A stretch of 12,933 bases of DNA from Actinomycetes bacterium (GTDB lineage: Bacteria; Actinomycetota; Acidimicrobiia; Acidimicrobiales; UBA8190): the NCBI GenBank assembly GCA_021798135.1, contig JAJZYI010000063.1, forward strand, positions 1 through 12,933, read 5' to 3'. The translations under genes and the position numbers were made by a program. Every line of letters starts with the position of its first letter. The stretch's first letter is position 1. The notes beneath the pieces were generated by a model. It was given only the letters and a program-made list of their open reading frames with translations, searched no databases and was not told the origin of the DNA. Positions 5,730-12,117 of this stretch are shown here, piece after piece.

Positions 5730-7019
5730 GTGCTCTCGAGCTTGCGCAACATCTTCAAGGTCCCCGACCTGCGCAACAAGGTGCTGTTCACCTTGCTGAT
5801 CATCGCCCTGTACCAGATCGGGACGAACGTGATCGTCCCCTACATCGACTTCGCCAAGGTCCAGCTGCTCGAGCAGCAGGCGAAGTCGGCGGGCATCCTG
5901 GGCTACCTCAACCTCTTCTCCGGCGGCGGCCTGCTGCGGATGGCGGTGTTCGGGCTGGGGATCATGCCCTACATCACCAGCTCGATCATCATCCAGCTGC
6001 TGACCACCGTCATCCCCAAGCTCGAGGAGTGGCGCGACCAGGGCGCCGTGGGGCAGAAGAAGATCACCCAGACGACCCGGTACCTGACCGTGGTCCTGGC
6101 CGTGCTGCAGGCGTCGGGGCTGGTCTACGTGTTCCACACCGGTGCCAGCAGCCTGCTCGGCGGCAGCGTCAACGACCTGATCAACAACTTCACCATCTGG
6201 AAGGCCGCCTTCATCGTCCTCACGCTGACCGCCGGCACCGCCTTCGTCATGTGGCTGGCCGAGCTCATCACCCAGCGCGGCGTGGGCAACGGCATGTCGA
6301 TCCTCATCTTCGCCAACGTCGTCGCGGGCATCCCCGCCGGCGGTGCCGGCGTCCTGTCGGAGGGCGGCAAGATCGAGTTCACCGTGCTCCTGGTGCTGAC
6401 GATCGTGCTGCTGGTCTGGGTGGTCTTCATGGAGCAGGGGCAGCGCCGGATCCCCGTCACCTTCGCCAAGCGGGTCGTGGGCCGCCGCACGTTCGGCGGC
6501 GCCTCCACCTACATCCCGCTCAAGGTGAACCAGTCCGGGGTGATCCCGATCATCTTCGCCAGCTCGCTGCTGTACATCCCGGTGCTGCTGTCCAACCTGC
6601 TGCCGTACGCCGGGTTCCGGACCTTCGTGAACGCCCACATCCAGCCGACCAGCTACCTCTACGTCGTCGTGTACGGCGTCCTCATCTTCCTGTTCACGTT
6701 CTTCTACGTGTACGTGGCCTTCGACCCGCACCAGCAGGCCGACACCATCCGCAAGCAGGGCGGCTACATCCCGGGCATCCGGCCCGGCCCGCCGACGGAG
6801 CGGTACCTGTCGCGGATCCTCAACCGCATCACCGTCCCCGGCGGCCTCTACCTGGCCGTCGTGGCCGTGGCGCCAGGCCTGCTCATGGCCGCGTGGCACC
6901 TCAACGCCTACCCGTACTACGGCACGACGCTGCTGATCGCCGTGGGTGTCACGCTCGAGACCATGAAGCAGATCGACAGCCAGCTGATGATGCGCAACTA
7001 CGAGGGCTTCCTGAAGTAG
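5730..7019 (+). CDS. secY: Protein translocase channel subunit SecY
   Basis: SecY forms the inner-membrane pore through which unfolded proteins are exported by SecA or inserted with SRP. The 429-residue product begins at GTG 5730 with AGGGGAGGAG upstream. The start MLSSLRNIFKVPDLRNKVLF is the typical cytoplasmic N-terminus followed by the first membrane helix (about residues 17-38). The plug and second helix follow (NLFSGGGLLRMAVFGLGIMP, 61-80). Other signatures are ITQRGVGNGMSILIF (180-194), PLKVNQSGVIPIIFA (263-277) and the cytoplasmic loop GGYIPGIRPG (344-353). The hydrophobic pattern fits ten helices. adk and map follow immediately, the common secY-adk-map cluster. Confidence 0.98.
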   Translation: MLSSLRNIFKVPDLRNKVLFTLLIIALYQIGTNVIVPYIDFAKVQLLEQQAKSAGILGYLNLFSGGGLLRMAVFGLGIMPYITSSIIIQLLTTVIPKLEEWRDQGAVGQKKITQTTRYLTVVLAVLQASGLVYVFHTGASSLLGGSVNDLINNFTIWKAAFIVLTLTAGTAFVMWLAELITQRGVGNGMSILIFANVVAGIPAGGAGVLSEGGKIEFTVLLVLTIVLLVWVVFMEQGQRRIPVTFAKRVVGRRTFGGASTYIPLKVNQSGVIPIIFASSLLYIPVLLSNLLPYAGFRTFVNAHIQPTSYLYVVVYGVLIFLFTFFYVYVAFDPHQQADTIRKQGGYIPGIRPGPPTERYLSRILNRITVPGGLYLAVVAVAPGLLMAAWHLNAYPYYGTTLLIAVGVTLETMKQIDSQLMMRNYEGFLK

Positions 7020-7026
7020 ACGGATC

Positions 7027-7716
7027 GTGGTACCCGGAGCGAGGCTCGTCGTCCTCGGCAAGCAAGGAGCAGGCAAGGGAACGCAGTGCGTGCGCCTGTC
7101 GCACCACTACGTGGTGCCCCACGTGTCCACCGGCGACATGCTGCGGGCCGCCGTGAAGTCCGGGACGCCGCTCGGGCAGAAGGCCCGCGAGATCATGGAC
7201 CGCGGCGAGCTCCTCGGCGACGACCTCATCATGGAGATGGTGGCCGAGCGCATCGCCGAGCCCGACGCCCGGGCCCGGGGCTTCATCCTCGACGGCTGCC
7301 CCCGCACCACCCAGCAGGCGGAGGCGCTCGCCGCCCTGCTGCACCCGGGCGACATCGACCTGGCCGTCGACATCGACGTGCCCACCAAGCAGGTCCTGCG
7401 GCGCCTGGCCGACCGACGCGTCTGCAGCGACTGCGGGGCGAACTACTCGCTGAGCGCGCCTCCCAAGGTCAACTGGACCTGCGACATCTGCGGGGGCGAG
7501 GTCGTCCAGCGCGAGGACGACACCGAGGCCGCCATCACCCGCCGCCTCGACCTCTACGAGCGGCAGACGGCGCCGCTCATCGACTGGTACAGCGAGCGCG
7601 GGCAGCTGGCGCGCGTGAACGGCGTCGGCACCGCGGACGCCGTGCTCAACCGGATCATCCGGGCCATCGAGGAGCGGCGCGCCGGCCGGCCCGGCACCAG
7701 GAGGAGGCGTCGGTGA
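7027..7716 (+). CDS. adk: Adenylate kinase, zinc-lid type
   Basis: Adk catalyses ATP + AMP to 2 ADP in the cytoplasm. The 229-residue product has a P-loop GKQGAGKGTQ (residues 11-20), the AMP-binding segment HVSTGDMLRAAV (32-43), FILDGCPRT (86-94), and a long lid with four cysteines, C133/C136 and C152/C155, arranged as in zinc-binding adenylate kinases. The catalytic arginines of the TRRLDLYERQT region (171-181) are present. Two positions differ from the usual GPPGAGKGT and DGFPRT motifs: K12-Q13 in the P-loop and C91 after DG. GTG 7027 lies seven bases after the secY stop with only a weak ribosome binding site, so reinitiation after secY is plausible. The C-terminus ends in an arginine-rich tail. 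Confidence 0.97.
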   Translation: MVPGARLVVLGKQGAGKGTQCVRLSHHYVVPHVSTGDMLRAAVKSGTPLGQKAREIMDRGELLGDDLIMEMVAERIAEPDARARGFILDGCPRTTQQAEALAALLHPGDIDLAVDIDVPTKQVLRRLADRRVCSDCGANYSLSAPPKVNWTCDICGGEVVQREDDTEAAITRRLDLYERQTAPLIDWYSERGQLARVNGVGTADAVLNRIIRAIEERRAGRPGTRRRRR

Positions 7717-7732
7717 GCACGACGAGGTGCCG

Positions 7733-8476
7733 GTGAGGCGAAGCACCAGCGAGATCGACAAGATGCGCCGGGCGGGACGGGTGGTGGCCGAGATGCACCA
7801 GGCCACCCGCGCCGCCGTGCGCCCGGGCGTCACGACCGCCCAGCTCGACGCCGTCGCCCGCCGGGTGCTCGAGCGCCGCGGCGCCCGGTCGAACTTCCTC
7901 GGCTACCACGGCTTCCCCGCCGTCATCTGCACGTCGCCCAACGACATGATCGTGCACGGCATCCCCTCCGACGCCGTGGTCCTGCACGAGGGCGACATCA
8001 TCTCCATCGACTGCGGGGCGATCATCGAGGGGTACCACGGCGACGCCGCCTTCACCATGGGGGTCGGGGAGGTCGACGCCGAGTCGCGCCGGCTGATGGA
8101 GGTCACCGAGGCGAGCCTGTGGGCGGGCATCGAGCAGCTCACGGCCGGCAACCGGCTCCACGAGGTCGGGCGGGCCGTGCAGCAGGTGGCCGAGGCGGCG
8201 GGGTTCAGCGTGGTCAGGGAGTACGTGGGCCACGCCATCGGCACCAAGATGCACGAGGACCCGCAGGTCCCCAACTACTGGCCCGGCACCCCCGGCCCCC
8301 TGCTCAAGGCGGGCATGGTGTTCGCGGTGGAGCCGATGGTGAACGCCGGCGGGCCGGGGACCCGGGTCCTCGACGACGGCTGGGGCGTCGTCACCGCCGA
8401 CGGCCGGCGCTCGGCGCACTTCGAGCACACGATCGCCGTCACCGACGACGGGCCGGAGGTGCTGACGCTGCCCTGA
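7733..8476 (+). CDS. map: Methionine aminopeptidase, type I
   Basis: This metalloenzyme removes the initiator methionine from nascent proteins. Counting from GTG 7733 the product has 247 residues with the complete metal-ligand set: D93 (SIDCG), D104 (GDAAFT), H167 (VGHAIGT), E200 (VEPMVNAG) and E231 (FEHTIAV). The substrate-pocket histidines H76 (MIVHGIP) and H174 (KMHEDPQ) are also present. I prefer GTG 7733 because GAGG lies five bases upstream; GTG 7727 is in frame, adds only two residues and is nearly as likely. It has no N-terminal zinc-finger or SH3-binding extension. The last codons and the TGA stop form the first unit of a 19-bp tandem repeat. Confidence 0.97.
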   Translation: MRRSTSEIDKMRRAGRVVAEMHQATRAAVRPGVTTAQLDAVARRVLERRGARSNFLGYHGFPAVICTSPNDMIVHGIPSDAVVLHEGDIISIDCGAIIEGYHGDAAFTMGVGEVDAESRRLMEVTEASLWAGIEQLTAGNRLHEVGRAVQQVAEAAGFSVVREYVGHAIGTKMHEDPQVPNYWPGTPGPLLKAGMVFAVEPMVNAGGPGTRVLDDGWGVVTADGRRSAHFEHTIAVTDDGPEVLTLP

Positions 8477-8549
8477 AGTCCCGACGCTGCCCTGAAGTGC
8501 CGACGCCGCCACGAGGTGCCGACGCCGCCCTGAGGCCGCCGACGGCCCT
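8456..8549 (+). repeat. 19-bp tandem repeat spanning the map stop codon
   Basis: Four consecutive 19-bp units can be aligned without gaps: 8456-8474 (GAGGTGCTGACGCTGCCCT), 8475-8493 (GAAGTCCCGACGCTGCCCT), 8494-8512 (GAAGTGCCGACGCCGCCAC) and 8513-8531 (GAGGTGCCGACGCCGCCCT). A degenerate fifth follows from 8532 (GAGGCCGCCGACGGCCCT). The first unit encodes the last residues of the aminopeptidase, and the TGA stop falls at the unit 1/unit 2 junction. The pattern implies that the coding end was duplicated outward into the spacer. Confidence 0.9.
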
Positions 8550-8563
8550 CGACGGCCCCGCCC

Positions 8564-8592
8564 TGGCCAGGGGTCGCGGGATCCGCTATGCT
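8564..8592 (+). promoter_or_regulatory. Candidate housekeeping-sigma promoter for the infA operon
   Basis: TGGCCA (8564-8569; four of six matches to TTGACA) and TATGCT (8587-8592; fits the TAnnnT -10 pattern) are separated by exactly 17 bases. This is one of very few AT-richer hexamers in the spacer. A transcript from here would have a leader of roughly 140 bases before infA. The site fits the usual break between the secY-adk-map cluster and the infA-rpmJ-rpsM group, but no experimental support is visible. Confidence 0.45.
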
Positions 8593-8677
8593 GGTGGATC
8601 GGCTCGCCGGGCCGGGGTCGCGCCCGGACCGGCCCGCACCGGGGAGCCCCGGGCGGGCGGCGGGCCACCAGACGGTA

Positions 8678-8720
8678 CCCGGTCGGCACGCCGCGTGCGC
8701 GGAGCGTCGCGGCGACCGGG
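8678..8720 (+). promoter_or_regulatory. Potential structured leader just upstream of the infA ribosome binding site
   Basis: CCCGGTCG (8678-8685) and CGACCGGG (8713-8720) form a perfect 8-bp stem. Inside it a second stem pairs GCACG (8686-8690) with CGTGC (8694-8698), and a weak third pairs GCG (8699-8701) with CGC (8708-8710), giving a three-way-junction-like fold. It ends ten bases before the GGAGGAG ribosome binding site. At this GC content chance pairing is common, so a regulatory role is only a possibility. Confidence 0.3.
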
Positions 8721-8741
8721 CCCACGACGAGGAGGAGTCAC

Positions 8742-8966
8742 CTGCCCAAGCCCAAGGAGGACGCCATCGTGCTCGAGGGGACGGTCATCGAGCCGCTCCC
8801 CAACGCGATGTTCCGCGTCGAGCTCGAGAACGGCCACAAGGTGCTCGCCCACAGCTCGGGGAAGATGCGGATGCACCGGATCCGCATCCTGCCCGGCGAC
8901 CGGGTGCAGGTGGAGATCACGCCGTACGACCTCTCGCGGGGTCGCATCACCTACCGCTACAAGTAG
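8742..8966 (+). CDS. infA: Translation initiation factor IF-1, probable CTG start
   Basis: IF-1 occupies the ribosomal A-site during initiation. The S1-like OB-fold is unmistakable: EPLPNAMFRVELENGHKVLA, then GKMRMHRIRILPGDRVQVEI and PYDLSRGRITYRYK at the end. The first ATG or GTG in the frame is GTG 8769. Starting there would drop the conserved N-terminal strand, because bases 8742-8768 encode (M)PKPKEDAIV, matching the family pattern M(A)K.KEDAI..EG. The only sensible initiator is then CTG 8742, which has GGAGGAG at 8731-8737. This gives 74 residues (the family usually has 71-73). GTG 8769 also has AAGGAGG (8754-8760) ahead of it, but those bases encode the conserved K-E-D. Identity is near certain; the start is probable. 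Confidence 0.93.
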   Translation: MPKPKEDAIVLEGTVIEPLPNAMFRVELENGHKVLAHSSGKMRMHRIRILPGDRVQVEITPYDLSRGRITYRYK

Positions 8967-9012
8967 CCCGGGGCAGCGCTGCCCCGGGCCGGGCCCGCCA
9001 CCGGGCCCGGCC
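8967..9012 (+). terminator. Two abutting GC-rich hairpins between infA and rpmJ
   Basis: Directly after the infA TAG lies a perfect 22-bp palindrome, 8967-8988 (left half CCCGGGGCAGC), able to form a 9-bp stem with a GCGC loop. It is followed by an 11-bp perfect stem with loop CCAC (8987-8997 GGCCGGGCCCG pairing with 9002-9012). They share two bases, so both cannot form at full length at once. There is no T-tract, so this is not a classical intrinsic terminator. It could attenuate or pause transcription, or stabilise the infA mRNA end. Confidence 0.5.
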
Positions 9013-9045
9013 GACGACACCACGACCCACACCCAGGACACGACG

Positions 9046-9159
9046 ATGAAGGTTCGACCGAGCGTCAAGGCGATCTGCGAGAAGTGCAAGGTGATCCGGC
9101 GCCACGGCCGGGTCATGGTCATCTGCGACAACCCCCGCCACAAGCAGCGCCAGGGCTGA
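9046..9159 (+). CDS. rpmJ: 50S ribosomal protein L36, zinc form
   Basis: L36 is the smallest 50S protein, packed against 23S rRNA and L6/L16. The 37-residue product has the full zinc-binding set C11, C14, C27 and H32 (family pattern CxxC...C....H) and starts MKVRPSVKAICEKCKVIRRH, the standard sequence. ATG 9046 has only a weak upstream AGGA. It is separated from infA by the double hairpin and leads into rpsM 26 bases later. Confidence 0.98.
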   Translation: MKVRPSVKAICEKCKVIRRHGRVMVICDNPRHKQRQG

Positions 9160-9185
9160 GGGCCGGGACGGAGAGGGAAGGACCC

Positions 9186-9566
9186 ATGGCACGCATCGCC
9201 GGCGTCGACATCCCCCGCGAGAAGCGGCTGGAGGTGTCGCTCACCTACATCTACGGCATCGGCCGGACCCAGGCCCAGCGCATCTGCGAGGAGACGGGCA
9301 CCAGCCCGGACACCCGGGTGCGCGACCTGACCGACGAGGAGGTCGCCCGTCTGCGCGCCGCCATCGACGCCTCGCTCAAGGTCGAGGGCGACCTGCGCCG
9401 GGACGTGGCGCAGGACATCCGGCGGAAGATGGAGATCGGCTGCTACCAGGGGCTGCGCCACCGCCGCGGGCTGCCCGTCCACGGCCAGCGCACCCACACC
9501 AACGCCCGTACCCGCAAGGGACCGAAGAAGACGGTCGCCGGGAAGAAGAAGGTCCGCAAGCACTGA
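9186..9566 (+). CDS. rpsM: 30S ribosomal protein S13
   Basis: S13 lies at the top of the 30S head and forms bridges to L5 and contacts tRNA. The 126-residue product begins MARIAGVDIPREKRLEVSLT, has the helix-hairpin-helix-like YIYGIGRTQAQRIC, and the conserved CYQGLRHRRGLPVHGQRTHT, then NARTRKGP and a lysine-rich tail ending KKKVRKH. ATG 9186 follows GGGAAGGA. The stop overlaps the rpsK ATG by one base. Confidence 0.98.
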   Translation: MARIAGVDIPREKRLEVSLTYIYGIGRTQAQRICEETGTSPDTRVRDLTDEEVARLRAAIDASLKVEGDLRRDVAQDIRRKMEIGCYQGLRHRRGLPVHGQRTHTNARTRKGPKKTVAGKKKVRKH

Positions 9567-9976
9567 TGGCCAAGCAGCAGAAGTCCTCGTCCGGGGGCAC
9601 CCGCCGCCCCCGCCGCCGCGAGCGGAAGAACGTCGCCTACGGCGTCGTCCACATCAAGAGCTCGTTCAACAACACGATCGTCTGCATCTCCGACCAGGAG
9701 GGCAACGTCCTGTCCTGGGCCTCCGCCGGCAACGTGGGGTTCAAGGGGTCCCGCAAGTCGACGCCGTTCGCCGCGCAGCTCGCCGCGGAGCAGGCGGCCC
9801 GCCGCGCCATGGAGCACGGCGTCCGCAAGGTCGACGTGCTGGTCCGCGGGCCGGGCTCGGGCCGCGAGACCGCCATCCGGTCCATCGCCGCCACCGGCAT
9901 CGAGGTGGCCGGCATCAAGGACGTCACCCCCATCCCCCACAACGGCTGCCGCCCGAAGAAGCGGCGGCGGGTGTGA
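9566..9976 (+). CDS. rpsK: 30S ribosomal protein S11
   Basis: S11 is a platform protein near the mRNA exit. The 136-residue product has a basic, serine-rich N-terminus, then VAYGVVHIKSSFNNTIVCIS, GNVLSWASAGNVGFKGSRKS, TPFAAQLAAEQAARRAMEHG and the C-terminal signature VTPIPHNGCRPKKRRRV. ATG 9566 overlaps the rpsM TGA by one base, so coupled translation is likely. Confidence 0.98.
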   Translation: MAKQQKSSSGGTRRPRRRERKNVAYGVVHIKSSFNNTIVCISDQEGNVLSWASAGNVGFKGSRKSTPFAAQLAAEQAARRAMEHGVRKVDVLVRGPGSGRETAIRSIAATGIEVAGIKDVTPIPHNGCRPKKRRRV

Positions 9977-10005
9977 GCAGGCAGTAGAGGAGCCGACCAA
10001 CCGCC

Positions 10006-10653
10006 ATGGCCCGATACACCGGACCCGTCTGCCGGCTCTGCCGGCGGGAGCGCACCAAGCTCTTCCTGAAGGGCGAGCGCTGCTACTCCATGAAGTGCCC
10101 CGTCTCCGACCAGGTCACGGACCGTCACAGCCGCGCCTACCCGCCCGGCGAGCACGGCCGGGACCGGATGCGCCAGGGCTCGGAGTACCTGTCGCAGCTC
10201 CGGGAGAAGCAGAAGGCACGGCGCATCTACGGGCTGCTGGAGCGCCAGTTCCGCAACCTGTACGCCGAGGCCAACCGGCAGCCCGGGATCACCGGTGAGA
10301 ACCTGCTGCGCCTGCTCGAGCTGCGCCTCGACAACGTGGTGTTCCGCTCCGTGTGGGGCGCCAGCCGCAGCCAGGCCCGCCAGCTGGTGCGCCACGGCCA
10401 CGTCCAGGTGAACGGCAGGCGCGTCACCATCCCGAGCTACCGGGTGCGCGTCAACGACGTCGTCGCCATGGTGCCCTCGTCGCGCGAGATGTACGTGGTC
10501 CGCCGCAACCTCGACACCGTCGACCGCCAGCTGCCGCCGTGGCTGCAGGCGGGCGGCGAGCGGACCCAGGTCACCGTGGCGGACCTGCCCAAGCGCGAGC
10601 ACATCGACGAGCCCGTGCGCGAGCAGCTGATCGTCGAGCTCTACTCGAAGTAG
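10006..10653 (+). CDS. rpsD: 30S ribosomal protein S4, zinc form
   Basis: S4 is a primary assembly protein binding the 16S 5' domain and, in enterobacteria, the translational repressor of the alpha operon. The 215-residue product starts MARYTGPVCRLCRRE. C9, C12, C26 and C31 form the zinc site of the C+ form. The S4 RNA-binding domain spans about residues 104-160 (LELRLDNVVFRSVWGASRSQ, then ARQLVRHGHVQVNGRRVTIP). It ends VREQLIVELYSK, as the family does. It is somewhat longer than the typical 200-208. GAGGAG precedes ATG 10006. Confidence 0.98.
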   Translation: MARYTGPVCRLCRRERTKLFLKGERCYSMKCPVSDQVTDRHSRAYPPGEHGRDRMRQGSEYLSQLREKQKARRIYGLLERQFRNLYAEANRQPGITGENLLRLLELRLDNVVFRSVWGASRSQARQLVRHGHVQVNGRRVTIPSYRVRVNDVVAMVPSSREMYVVRRNLDTVDRQLPPWLQAGGERTQVTVADLPKREHIDEPVREQLIVELYSK

Positions 10654-10749
10654 CCGCACGCCGGCGCCGGCCCGACCGCCGGGCGCCCGGACCACTGCCG
10701 CCCGCCGAAGCGGAGCCACACCGCGAACCCACAGCAGGAGCCCCAGGCA

Positions 10750-11688
10750 ATGCTCATCATCCAGCGACCCACCGTCGAAGCGCTCGAGGAGGAGGAACCC
10801 CACCGCCAGCGCTTCGCCATCAGCCCCCTCGAGCCCGGGTTCGGCCACACGCTCGGCAACTCCCTGCGGCGGACCCTGCTGTCGTCGATCCCCGGCGCGG
10901 CCGTCACCCAGGTGCGCTTCGACGACGCCCTCCACGAGTTCACCACCCTGCCGGGGGTGAAGGAGGACGTCACCGACCTGCTGCTCAACCTGAAGGACCT
11001 GGTCCTCAAGTCCGAGTCGGACGAGCCGGTGGTGCTGCGCTGCGACGTCCGCGGGCCGGCCGAGGTCACCGGAGCCGACCTGCAGGGCAGCGCCGACGTG
11101 GAGGTGCTCAACCCGGAGCTGCACCTGGCGACGCTCAACGCCAAGGGTCGCCTGGCCATGGACGTGACCGTCGAGCGCGGCCGGGGCTATGCGTCGGCCG
11201 ACCGCAACAAGCGCGGCAGCACGATCGGGGTGATCCCCCTCGACTCCATCTTCTCCCCGGTCCGCCGCGTCGCCTTCAGCATCGAGCCCGTCCGGGTGGA
11301 GCAGTCGACGGACTTCGACCGCCTGGTCCTCGACATCGAGACCGACGGCTCCCTCACGCCACGCGAGGCGCTGGCGTCGGCCGGCGACACGCTTCGCTCC
11401 CTGGTCGGCCTGGTGGCCGACCTGGAGGAGGCGCCCCAGGGCCTGGAGCTCGGCGAGGTCAGCAGCACGGCCAGCGGCTCGCCCGACCTGGACCTGCCCA
11501 TCGAGGACCTCGACCTGTCGGAGCGCCCCCGCAACTGCCTCAAGCGGGCCCAGGTCAACACCATCGGCGAGCTGGTCCAGCGCACGGCCGACGACCTGCT
11601 CACCATCACGAACTTCGGCCAGAAGTCGCTCGACGAGGTCACGCAGCGCCTCGACGAGCGCGGCCTCTCCCTTCGGGTCAAGGACTGA
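10750..11688 (+). CDS. rpoA: DNA-directed RNA polymerase subunit alpha
   Basis: The alpha dimer nucleates RNA polymerase assembly and its C-terminal domain contacts UP elements and activators. The 312-residue product has the assembly motif GHTLGNSLRRTLLSSIPGAA (residues 32-51), the N-terminal domain to about 225, an acidic Ser/Gly linker (about 228-253), and the C-terminal domain from 254 (LSERPRNCLKRA, IGELVQRTADDLL, NFGQKSLDEV, RGLSLRV). R259 and N262 align with the DNA-contacting R265 and N268 of E. coli. ATG 10750 follows CAGGAG at 10735-10740. The 96-bp gap after rpsD contains a 12-bp GCCGGC-type palindrome (10660-10671). Confidence 0.98.
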   Translation: MLIIQRPTVEALEEEEPHRQRFAISPLEPGFGHTLGNSLRRTLLSSIPGAAVTQVRFDDALHEFTTLPGVKEDVTDLLLNLKDLVLKSESDEPVVLRCDVRGPAEVTGADLQGSADVEVLNPELHLATLNAKGRLAMDVTVERGRGYASADRNKRGSTIGVIPLDSIFSPVRRVAFSIEPVRVEQSTDFDRLVLDIETDGSLTPREALASAGDTLRSLVGLVADLEEAPQGLELGEVSSTASGSPDLDLPIEDLDLSERPRNCLKRAQVNTIGELVQRTADDLLTITNFGQKSLDEVTQRLDERGLSLRVKD

Positions 11689-11698
11689 GGAGCCGGGC

Positions 11699-12058
11699 AT
11701 GCAAGGCACCCCCAAGCGCGGCCGCCGGCTCGGCGGCGACGCCGCCCACCAGAAGGCGATGCTCGGCAACCTGGTCGCCTCCCTGGTCGCCGCCGGGCAC
11801 GTCGAGACCACGCTCACCAAGGCGAAGCTCCTGCGGCCGGTGGCCGAGAAGTGCATCACCGCCGCCAAGAAGGGCGGGGTCCACCGCCAGCGCCAGGTCG
11901 TCGCCCTCATCCGCGACAAGGACATGGCGTCCGTGCTGTTCAACGAGATCGGCCCGCGCTACGCGGACCGTCCCGGCGGCTACACGCGCATCCTGAAGCT
12001 CCCGCCGCGCCTCGGCGACAACGCCCCCATGGCCCGCATCGAGCTCATCCGGGATTGA
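11699..12058 (+). CDS. rplQ: 50S ribosomal protein L17
   Basis: L17 lies by the tunnel exit. The 119-residue product has the family core: RGRRLGGDAAHQKAMLGNLV near the start, the ETTLTKAKLLRPVAEKCIT segment, then LFNEIGPRYADRPGGYTRIL and the C-terminal LGDNAPMARIELI. The start MQGTPKRG differs slightly from the more usual MPxPxKG. GAGGAG at 11687-11692 overlaps the rpoA stop region, and ATG 11699 is the clear start. Confidence 0.98.
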   Translation: MQGTPKRGRRLGGDAAHQKAMLGNLVASLVAAGHVETTLTKAKLLRPVAEKCITAAKKGGVHRQRQVVALIRDKDMASVLFNEIGPRYADRPGGYTRILKLPPRLGDNAPMARIELIRD

Positions 12059-12065
12059 CGCTCTT

Positions 12066-12097
12066 CGGCCCCGACGCCGGGGAGCCGTCGGGGGCCG
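12066..12097 (+). terminator. Terminator-like hairpin after rplQ
   Basis: CGGCCCCGACG (12066-12076) pairs with CGTCGGGGGCCG (12086-12097), leaving one bulged G, to give an 11-bp stem and a nine-base loop. It begins eight bases after the rplQ stop. No run of T follows, so it would be a weak or factor-assisted terminator, or an mRNA-stabilising structure separating the ribosomal genes from truA. Confidence 0.4.
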
Positions 12098-12117
12098 GAA
12101 CCGGACCGGGCGCCGAC

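Noticed and set aside
4566..7076. Very long open frame on the minus strand (about 836 codons) opposite rpmD to secY
   Set aside because: Long antisense frames are expected opposite GC-rich coding genes. Its translation is low-complexity and has no recognisable domain, while the + strand has undoubted genes.
8588..9049. A + strand frame starting at ATG 8588 in the map-infA spacer
   Set aside because: It runs through infA in the wrong frame, has no ribosome binding site, and its ATG lies within the candidate -10 hexamer.
9637..11943. Long minus-strand open frame (about 768 codons) opposite rpsK to rplQ
   Set aside because: It is the mirror of rpsK, rpsD, rpoA and rplQ codon structure at high GC; no motif or ribosome binding site supports it.
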